64,000 nt of DNA from Neofamilia massiliensis. GTDB lineage: Bacteria > Bacillota > Clostridia > Tissierellales > Peptoniphilaceae. The notes under the pieces are model-generated. The model was not told the origin of the DNA and searched no databases. It saw only the letters and a program-made list of their open reading frames with translations. Position numbers and translations under genes: made by a program. Below are positions 25,475 through 32,251 of this stretch, in pieces. The first letter of the stretch is position 1, and the number at the start of each line of letters is the position of its first letter. The stretch spans positions 500,409 to 564,408 of the forward strand of contig NZ_CYUJ01000003.1 in the NCBI RefSeq assembly GCF_001299475.1, written 5' to 3'.

Positions 25475-26644
25475 TTATAAACATTTTTGATACTCTAAAA
25501 CATAATTTACAAAGTATAAAACTCCTAGTTTTAAAACTCTTTCATCTATATCCATTTCAGGAGAGTGTAACGGATGACGATCTTCCATTTCCTCTTTACC
25601 TCCTCCTAAGAAAGCAATTGCCTTTTTGCAATTATATTTTGCAAAATCTTCTCCACCCATTTGTCTTTGAAAGTCTTTGATAATAAATTTATCTTCTAAT
25701 ACATTAGACAGTCCTCTAATTCCAATTTCAACAACTTCTTTATCATTTATCATTACAGGCGGTCCTTGGTAATAATTTAGACTTATTTTAGTGTTTGTCA
25801 AAGATTTTATACTTTCTACTATTTGCTTTATATCTTCCTCAAATTTTTCTGAGATTTTTGGATTAAACGATCTTGTAGTTCCTTTTATAACTGCAGTTTC
25901 TGGAGTTATATTATATGTTTGTCCTGATTGAAACGCTGTTATTGATATAACAGCAGATTCTTGTGAATCATATTTTAAAGACATAGTATTTATCAAAGTA
26001 TTTACTATATAATTCCCAGCAACAATTGGATTTATGTTTTCATGAATTATGGCTCCATGGCCACCCTTGCCTTGAATGGAGATGTCAAAAGTATCCGCAG
26101 AAGCCATAACTGGCCCTTCTCTTAAAGCTATATATCCAGCTGGTATTGAAGGCCAAATATGAATCGCTATCAAATTATCACATTCTAATATTTCTTCTTC
26201 TTCTTTTAAATATTTAGCTCCAGAATCACTTATAAATTCTTCAGCAGGTTGAAAGATAAAAACAATATTTACTTTTAGTTCATCTTTTATTTGAGCTAAA
26301 ATTTTGCAAGTTCCTAATAGCATTGCTGTATGGGAATCATGTCCACAAGAATGCATAATACCAGCATTTTTTGATTTAAATGGTAAGTCTGTATTTTCTT
26401 CCATTTCTAGAGCATCAATATCTGCCCTAATTCCTATTGTTCTATAGTCTTCATTTATTTTAATCCAGCCTATCACTCCAGTATTTTTTACTTTTCTATA
26501 AGAAATACCGTAATTTTCAAGACATTCTATTATCTTTTTTTGTGTATTAAACTCATCCCAGGATTTTTCAGGATACATGTGGAAGTATCTTCTTAATTCT
26601 ATAACTTCTTTTTCTATATCTAAAATCATATTTTGAATGTCCAT
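25475..26644 (-). CDS. M20D-type metal-dependent amidohydrolase
   Basis: The 389-residue protein has the full M20D pattern: RRYFHMYPEKSWDE, GIRADIDALEM, the metal cluster HSCGHDSHTAM, QPAEE with the catalytic Glu, IHIWPSIPAGYIA, a dimerisation domain in the middle, and HPLHSPEM near the end. The family cleaves acyl, acetyl or related groups from amino acids (hippurate, IAA-amino acids, N-acetylcysteine derivatives). It is cytosolic. As last gene of the sigma-54 operon with an ATC-hydrolase family gene and cysteine desulfidase, it could free cysteine from an N-acyl or N-carbamoyl precursor (inference). The iron-sulfur gene ends 3 bases upstream. Confidence 0.88.
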   Translation of the reverse strand: MDIQNMILDIEKEVIELRRYFHMYPEKSWDEFNTQKKIIECLENYGISYRKVKNTGVIGWIKINEDYRTIGIRADIDALEMEENTDLPFKSKNAGIMHSCGHDSHTAMLLGTCKILAQIKDELKVNIVFIFQPAEEFISDSGAKYLKEEEEILECDNLIAIHIWPSIPAGYIALREGPVMASADTFDISIQGKGGHGAIIHENINPIVAGNYIVNTLINTMSLKYDSQESAVISITAFQSGQTYNITPETAVIKGTTRSFNPKISEKFEEDIKQIVESIKSLTNTKISLNYYQGPPVMINDKEVVEIGIRGLSNVLEDKFIIKDFQRQMGGEDFAKYNCKKAIAFLGGGKEEMEDRHPLHSPEMDIDERVLKLGVLYFVNYVLEYQKCL

Positions 26645-26647
26645 ATA

Positions 26648-26959
26648 TCATAAACTCCTACAAACTAAATCTTTAATACAAGTATTATTAAGTGGTGATA
26701 AATGAATATCTTCATCTTTTTCAATTTTTGTTATACAGGAAACAATATTTTTATTGTTTAGTTTCATTATGCATCTCATACAAATTCCATGATTACACTT
26801 GCTATGAGAATAAAAACTTAAAGTAGGGTCAATTTCACTTGAGATATAAACTAATAAATCCATTATTGTTTTTCCCCTAACTTTATCATAATCAACTTTA
26901 TATTCTTCAACCCATTGTTTCTTTTCTCTAGGATTGTATCTATCAACTTTTATTCTCAT
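26648..26959 (-). CDS. Minimal [2Fe-2S] protein of the SdhB/FrdB N-terminal type
   Basis: Only 103 residues long, it corresponds to the plant-ferredoxin-like half of succinate dehydrogenase/fumarate reductase iron-sulfur subunits. The motif HSKCNHGICMRC gives C55, C60 and C63, with C75 downstream. It ends with a SPLNNTCIKDLVC segment like the PL...IKDL linker of SdhB. The second domain with [4Fe-4S] and [3Fe-4S] clusters is missing altogether. It lies one base after the flavoprotein stop codon, so it should hand electrons to or from that flavoprotein. No membrane anchor gene is present. Confidence 0.75.
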   Translation of the reverse strand: MRIKVDRYNPREKKQWVEEYKVDYDKVRGKTIMDLLVYISSEIDPTLSFYSHSKCNHGICMRCIMKLNNKNIVSCITKIEKDEDIHLSPLNNTCIKDLVCRSL

Positions 26960-26960
26960 A

Positions 26961-28760
26961 TTACCTCCTATAATTTAAACTTGGGTCCATAAAATATTCA
27001 ACAACCGATTCTGATTTTCCTTGCTTTAAATCTATCTTTGTTACTCTTGGTTTCCTTTTTGTTATAATAAAATTATTGTTTTCATCTAAAGAAACCACAT
27101 TTTTTACAGTATAGTTATCAAAATCTACTTCTGGAAAATCTTTTCTTATATGACATCCTCTACTTTCTTTTCTTTCTAGTCCAGAAATGATAGAAGCTTT
27201 TACGCATTGTAGTAAATTTTCGCTTGATATAGCATTAATAAGTTCAACATTATAAATTAAAGATTTTTCTTTAGTTCTTATACTCTTTTGTTGATCAATT
27301 AAACAATTAATTGTATTTAGTGCCTTTCCCATTCCTTCTTCATCTCGCAGATAAGAAAATCCTTCATCGCAAGCTTTTTCAATTGATTTATAAATTTGAA
27401 TAGCATTCATACCATCTTCATCGTCTAAATATTTCATAACTTTATCTATAGATTTTTCAATTAATTCATCTTCAACTTCAAGTCTATTTATATTTTTTAT
27501 ATATTCATATGCGCTCAATCCAGCTCTCATACCTTGTGCTAACATTTCGACTATTCCATCACCAACTCTACAAGCACCAAATACACCACTAGTAACTTCT
27601 CCTGCTGCATACAATCCTTCTACTGAAGTTTCCATTTTGTCATTTACTTCTATGCCACCCATACAGTACTCAAACCCCATACCAACTTCAAGAGGCTTTT
27701 TATCGTATATAATTTTTTCAACTTCAGCTAAGCTTTCTCCCTTATAATATCCATGTTTGTGCCAATTATCAAAACGGTTATATAAAGTCTCAAAGCTTTT
27801 ATCAATTGTCTCAACTGAATTTTGTGAATAGTCATAAAACCAACCATCGTGTGATCCAAGTAAGTTTTCATCCTTACATTTACCAAAATAATATGTTGTT
27901 ATTAATTTAGATAGCTTGCCACCACGCGAAACTCGTATAACATCTTCAGGAATATTTACTACTTCTCCATTTTTGTCAATGATATCGTATTTTAAGTCTC
28001 TCATATTATATTCAAATATAAATGGGTAAATTGATCCTTTCATGTGCTCAGGGTAAACTGCAGTTGGAAAAGCTAAAATAAATTCCATGTCTGATAAACT
28101 TGCTCCAGCTCTTAGAGCCATAGCTTGCCCATCACCAGTCATGTCAGTAACAGTATTATTTTCTGAAAATGGTTGGTATCCACCAGTCCCAATTATAGTT
28201 GCTTTAGATTCAAAAAATATAAACTCTCCGTTTATAATATCTATACCTAAGGCTCCACAAACTTTTTCTTTATCTTTTATAAGTTCAAAAATTATTACAT
28301 CCTCAAAAACCTCTACTTCAGGATGTTGTTTTAGCCCATATCTTAAGGACTTTCCTATAGATAGGCCTGACATAATCCAATTAGCTGGTTTAAAAAACAA
28401 AAATTTTTGCTTTGATGCGTCTTTCCATTCCAAAAGTTTATTAACAGCAATTGGACCTTCTTTTACATATTGTTCAACCATGTCTTGATCGGATAAATAG
28501 AACGATTCTTTAACAATACAATCAAACATGCGGTCTCTTGTAAATGACTCATCCGCATCTTTAATCCCTAGTTCAGAGGCACTTTGTCCATCTATACCAA
28601 AGCCACCTCCTGCCATTATGGCATTCCCTGAAAATCCTACTTTACCCTTAGATACTAATGTTACTTTAACATCACTCTTGCTTGCATAAACACTAGCCAT
28701 AACTCCGGCTCCTGATCCACCAATGACAAGTAAATCCGTTACAACTTTTTTATATCTCAT
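26961..28760 (-). CDS. FAD-dependent fumarate reductase/AprA-type flavoprotein
   Basis: The 599-residue protein begins with an FAD dinucleotide motif (DLLVIGGSGAGVMASVYAS). It has the HS-like TDMTGDGQAMALRAGA covalent-FAD neighbourhood found in fumarate reductase/SdhA and APS reductase A. A second FAD motif near the end reads VEGLYAAGEVTSGVFG and GDGIVEML, followed by a helical C-terminal domain ending in RGCHIRKDFPE. It should oxidise or reduce a small substrate with the partner [2Fe-2S] protein. There is no signal peptide. The substrate is not fumarate by any evidence here; operon context suggests an organic sulfur or amino acid derivative. Confidence 0.8.
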   Translation of the reverse strand: MRYKKVVTDLLVIGGSGAGVMASVYASKSDVKVTLVSKGKVGFSGNAIMAGGGFGIDGQSASELGIKDADESFTRDRMFDCIVKESFYLSDQDMVEQYVKEGPIAVNKLLEWKDASKQKFLFFKPANWIMSGLSIGKSLRYGLKQHPEVEVFEDVIIFELIKDKEKVCGALGIDIINGEFIFFESKATIIGTGGYQPFSENNTVTDMTGDGQAMALRAGASLSDMEFILAFPTAVYPEHMKGSIYPFIFEYNMRDLKYDIIDKNGEVVNIPEDVIRVSRGGKLSKLITTYYFGKCKDENLLGSHDGWFYDYSQNSVETIDKSFETLYNRFDNWHKHGYYKGESLAEVEKIIYDKKPLEVGMGFEYCMGGIEVNDKMETSVEGLYAAGEVTSGVFGACRVGDGIVEMLAQGMRAGLSAYEYIKNINRLEVEDELIEKSIDKVMKYLDDEDGMNAIQIYKSIEKACDEGFSYLRDEEGMGKALNTINCLIDQQKSIRTKEKSLIYNVELINAISSENLLQCVKASIISGLERKESRGCHIRKDFPEVDFDNYTVKNVVSLDENNNFIITKRKPRVTKIDLKQGKSESVVEYFMDPSLNYRR

Positions 28761-28793
28761 AGTACCTCCAGTAAGTAAATAACTATATTTTAA

Positions 28794-30053
28794 CTATTTT
28801 ATAAATTTTAATACATAATTTATAACTGCATATCCATTAAGAATTACAGCTAAACAAGAAAAAATTGTTAGAATTATTCCGTTTCTATACTTTCCTGCGA
28901 ATTCTTTATTTCTTAAATCCTTTGTCAATAGGAAAATAATTATAAATCCTCCCAAGTTAAGCAACCCAATAAAGCTAACAAGAACCTTCATTATAGATCC
29001 CTTTATCACAAGTCCGCCTGCTATTGAGATTAATATCCCTAGCCAAACAACTCTATTACTTGTATTTTCTGTGTTAGAAGAACTATTTATAGTTTTAATC
29101 TGGTTTATTCCTTCAGAAAATAAGTTGCTCATTCCTCCTACAGTTGTAAATAAAGCACCAAAGAATCCTAAAGCAAATATCCATTTAGCCATTGATCCTA
29201 CTAGAGGTTCTAGAGAAATTGCTGCATCTAAGGTACTTGATGGTATTATTCCCATTGGATTCAAAACTGCTGCTGCTGAAAGAAATGCACCGGCAGAAAA
29301 TACTATAAATACAAATGAAAAGTATATTTGATCCCAAGCTATAAATCTTAAATTATCAGGATGGGTGTATCCAGATTTTTTTACTGAAATAGAATACCAC
29401 GCCGCTGAAGTTCCAGGTGCAGATCCACCTATAATTCCTGTGATAACAGCAGCTTGAGCTAATGGTGGAATTCTAGGAATTAAACCTTTTCCTACTTCAA
29501 CCATATCTGGTTTTACAACAAAAACGTTAATTAATAATAGTAGGGAAACTATTGTTACCATATAAGATGCTAGTTTATTAACAGTCACATTTCCTGATGT
29601 AAAAAAATATCCCGCAACTAATTCAACAATTATAAATGCAATAATAGCTATTGTTCCAGGTGCTCCTACAAAAAACTCAACAATTTGTAGCATAGCTGCA
29701 CCTTGTGACAATATAACTAAAGCCCATGTTGTTAATACTAAGCAAAGCAAAACAGTCGTGAAAACTTTTCCATATTTATCAGCAAAATATTCATAAACAC
29801 TTTTCCCTGTAATACAAGCAATTTTTCCTCCTACATATGAAACCACACCATTCATGATTCCACCTAAAATAATTACCCATAGTAAAGAATATCCAAAATT
29901 GCTTCCAGCTGAAATTGATGCAGCCAATGTTCCAGGCCCCATTACCGCCGACATTAAAACTGATCCGGCTCCAATAAATCCAAATATATATTTTAGCTTT
30001 TTAAACAAATTGCCTTCCGGCATATTAAATTCTCTTATTTTATTATTTTCCAT
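28794..30053 (-). CDS. Nramp-fold transporter lacking the metal-binding motifs
   Basis: The 419-residue protein has about eleven membrane helices and the general look of Nramp/NRMT carriers (APC fold). In helix 1 the canonical DPGN is replaced by MGPGT (residues 38-42, followed by LAASISAGSNFGYSLLW). In helix 6 the MPH motif is replaced by GSAPGTSAAW. Divalent-metal binding by the usual residues is therefore unlikely, and an organic substrate is more plausible (inference). It sits between the ATC-hydrolase family gene (16 bases upstream) and the flavoprotein gene in the sigma-54 operon and probably imports the operon's substrate. Confidence 0.68.
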   Translation of the reverse strand: MENNKIREFNMPEGNLFKKLKYIFGFIGAGSVLMSAVMGPGTLAASISAGSNFGYSLLWVIILGGIMNGVVSYVGGKIACITGKSVYEYFADKYGKVFTTVLLCLVLTTWALVILSQGAAMLQIVEFFVGAPGTIAIIAFIIVELVAGYFFTSGNVTVNKLASYMVTIVSLLLLINVFVVKPDMVEVGKGLIPRIPPLAQAAVITGIIGGSAPGTSAAWYSISVKKSGYTHPDNLRFIAWDQIYFSFVFIVFSAGAFLSAAAVLNPMGIIPSSTLDAAISLEPLVGSMAKWIFALGFFGALFTTVGGMSNLFSEGINQIKTINSSSNTENTSNRVVWLGILISIAGGLVIKGSIMKVLVSFIGLLNLGGFIIIFLLTKDLRNKEFAGKYRNGIILTIFSCLAVILNGYAVINYVLKFIK

Positions 30054-30069
30054 GATTTTACCCTTTCTT

Positions 30070-30786
30070 TTAAAATATTATATTAAAATTTTCCTGTCTA
30101 TATGAGATTAACCTATCTCCCGCTTCCATACCATAATCATCTATAAAGTCTTTTAGCACTTTATCAGATATTAATTTTCCCTCATATTTAAAAATTGAAG
30201 TTATAACCTCTTTGAAACTCCAATACAAGTGAGCACAATGATAAACAAATGGTTTAATGTTTGCCTTATCTTTATCAATAGGCTTGTAGTTTACCATATT
30301 GGCATTATGAATTCTGTGTATACAAGAATTGTCTGTATGCAAAAATTTTTCAACATCATAAATTAAAGACGGATTAAACCCCCTACATATGGACGAATCC
30401 AAGTATTTACAGTAAACCATACCTGCCTTTTCACAATTCATTTCATTAAATTGTAAATGCCAAGGACAAGTGTTAATTTCAATTACAAAGTCTTTGTCAT
30501 TTTCAATAATATGATTATCATTAGCTTGTCTTAGATTTTTTGTATATTCTGTGCTTATCCACTCCCCATAATTCATATAAGTTTCAAAATTTAATTCTTT
30601 CCCATCTCTTATTGCCCTCTGAGCCATTCTTCTTCCCCTTTGTGTAGCATAATAAATTGTTGCATTGATAAATGCTTGTTCCCCCCTTTCTCCAAATGCT
30701 TCTACTAAGTAGTTATAGTATTTAGCTACCAAATAAGCTTGTGTCTTTTCATTAAAGATACTATTTTCTTCTAGCTTTTTACTCAT
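30070..30786 (-). CDS. L-2-amino-thiazoline-4-carboxylic acid hydrolase family protein
   Basis: The 238-residue protein matches the ATC hydrolase family in size and conserved features: an N-terminal helical part with ATQRGRRMAQRAIRDG, the CPWHLQF motif, YCKYLDSSICRGFNPSL, and a late CIHRIHNAN. In Pseudomonas the characterised member opens the thiazoline ring of 2-aminothiazoline-4-carboxylate to give N-carbamoyl-L-cysteine. Many homologues have no tested activity, so the substrate here is open. It lies 17 bases after the L-cysteine desulfidase gene and shares its transcript, supporting a cysteine-yielding role. AAGGAGG precedes the ATG. Confidence 0.75.
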   Translation of the reverse strand: MSKKLEENSIFNEKTQAYLVAKYYNYLVEAFGERGEQAFINATIYYATQRGRRMAQRAIRDGKELNFETYMNYGEWISTEYTKNLRQANDNHIIENDKDFVIEINTCPWHLQFNEMNCEKAGMVYCKYLDSSICRGFNPSLIYDVEKFLHTDNSCIHRIHNANMVNYKPIDKDKANIKPFVYHCAHLYWSFKEVITSIFKYEGKLISDKVLKDFIDDYGMEAGDRLISYRQENFNIIF

Positions 30787-30803
30787 ATATACCTCCTTGT
30801 TTT

Positions 30804-32099
30804 TTATCTATCTATTATATCAATTACTACCTCGTCTACTTGGGTAAAGGCTTCTTTAGAAAGCTTACCTACATTTAAAATTGTCTCTTCAATTGATCCG
30901 CCTACTACTCCAACGTTGTCATCTGTTATCATGCCGTTTAGGGCTAGGTAGGCTGCTACTACTGATTCTTCGGCACAGGTTGATAGTTTCATGGAACAAG
31001 ATTCTTTGGCTCCGTCGCAGATCATTCCTGTTAGGTTGCCGTAAAGGTTTGAACAGGCTCCTGCTATTTGTTTTTCGTCACCTCCTAACATATAGACTAT
31101 GCCTGCTGCAGCTCCAACTCCTGCTCCAATTGCACAGCCACAAATACCTGAAAGTTTTCCTGAATATTCTTTTACGTATTTGTTTAAAACGTGGGCAAAG
31201 AACAGAGCCTTGGCTAAATTTTCATCTGAAATTTTTTCGTGTTTACCCACAACTGAAATCGGAAGAATAACTCCTATGCCTTGGTTGCCTGAGCCACCTG
31301 ATGTAAAAACTTCACATTGGCCACCGCCCATTCTCATGTCAGCTGCTGCAGCTGTTAGAATTCTCGTTTTAGTTAGGACATTGTCTTCAATAATTTTTTT
31401 ATCTCTAAGACCTTGAAGGGTTTTGCCAAGTTTTGAGCCGTAGCCCTTAAGTCCTTCTTGGGCTGCTTTCTTGTTGACTTCAATTCCCTCTAAAGTAAAC
31501 ATCAGGTCCTTAGGGTCAGCTTGGTCAACTATGGCTTTTAATTTTTCTAGGGACAAGTCTCTAAAGTTAAAGTCATCAACTTTCTCTTCAGTTTCCTTTT
31601 CTTCATCTGCTGAGAAGACAAGTTTTCCATCTACTAAAACTTCTTTTAATTTTGTGTGTCCGTTTTCAACTATGGCTTCTACATTTGAATTTTCTGTCTC
31701 AACTTTGATACTGATGTAGATATTAGGAGTATTTTCTAAGTATTTTACCTCCACTAGGCCGTCATCAACTAACTTTAGACTTTTGTCTAAAATTTCTTCA
31801 GTTAGACTTTCGAAAATCAATGTTGGAGCTATGTCTAAGTCTTTGGAATAAAGACCAATGGCTCCTGCTAGGTCTATGCCATGTCTGCCCTTTGTATTTG
31901 GTATCTTTACTGACTTGGCGTTTTTGTAAATGCTTTTTGATGTGCTTATTGTAAGCTTTTTAATTTTATCATCTTTTATTCTTCTGCCTGCTTCATAGGC
32001 CGTGTAGGCAATTGCAACTGGCTCTGTACAGCCTAGGGCTCTAGTTGAATCTTCCTTTACACTTGAAATTAGTTTATTTAAAATTTTTTTGTCGTCCAT
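30804..32099 (-). CDS. cyuA: L-cysteine desulfidase, CyuA/YhaM (UPF0597) family
   Basis: The 431-residue protein belongs to the iron-sulfur serine-dehydratase-like family: TRALGCTEPVAIAYTAYEAG at the start, GGGQCEVFTSGGSGNQGI in the middle, and the cysteine-rich SGICGCAIGAG and ICDGAKESCSMKLSTC segments that would hold a [4Fe-4S] cluster. It converts L-cysteine to pyruvate, ammonia and sulfide. First gene of a six-gene operon under the sigma-54 promoter at 32124, which leaves a leader of only about 14 bases. Its G/C content and codon use look like the housekeeping genes, whereas the genes behind it are A/T-richer. Confidence 0.87.
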   Translation of the reverse strand: MDDKKILNKLISSVKEDSTRALGCTEPVAIAYTAYEAGRRIKDDKIKKLTISTSKSIYKNAKSVKIPNTKGRHGIDLAGAIGLYSKDLDIAPTLIFESLTEEILDKSLKLVDDGLVEVKYLENTPNIYISIKVETENSNVEAIVENGHTKLKEVLVDGKLVFSADEEKETEEKVDDFNFRDLSLEKLKAIVDQADPKDLMFTLEGIEVNKKAAQEGLKGYGSKLGKTLQGLRDKKIIEDNVLTKTRILTAAAADMRMGGGQCEVFTSGGSGNQGIGVILPISVVGKHEKISDENLAKALFFAHVLNKYVKEYSGKLSGICGCAIGAGVGAAAGIVYMLGGDEKQIAGACSNLYGNLTGMICDGAKESCSMKLSTCAEESVVAAYLALNGMITDDNVGVVGGSIEETILNVGKLSKEAFTQVDEVVIDIIDR

Positions 32100-32123
32100 T
32101 TATTTCACCTCGCCTATATATGT

Positions 32124-32140
32124 TGCAATTTTCGTGCCAA
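32124..32140 (-). promoter_or_regulatory. Sigma-54 promoter of the cyuA operon
   Basis: The minus strand reads TTGGCACGAAAATTGCA, a full match to the TGGCAC-N5-TTGCA consensus, 25 bases before the cyuA start codon. The activator gene ends about 100 bases upstream; the T-rich interval 32141-32200 with repeated TAGCTTTTATTAGCTTAT is the likely enhancer region. Confidence 0.9.
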
Positions 32141-32202
32141 GATTATATTTCTTAAAGCAAGTTGAGTTTTTCTAGCTTTTATTAGCTTATTTGCTTTTAG
32201 AA

Positions 32203-32251
32203 AATAAAAAAAGTATCAAGATTGAGATTTTTAGTCTCAAGATTGATACTT
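32203..32251 (-). terminator. Terminator overlapping the end of the cyu activator gene
   Basis: AAGTATCAATC... and ...GATTGATACTT arms give 15 of 17 pairs, followed on the minus strand by TTTTTTTATTTT. The upstream arm includes the last codons of the activator gene, which separates the regulator transcript from the cyuA operon. Confidence 0.8.

Noticed and set aside
27755-27775. TTTGTGCCAATT within the flavoprotein gene as a further sigma-54 promoter
   Set aside because: The -12 TTGC element is missing at the required distance and the site lies inside a coding region.
31099-31416. Open frames on the strand opposite cyuA
   Set aside because: They mirror the codon pattern of the well-supported cyuA gene and have no ribosome sites; the same holds for the other antisense frames across the window.
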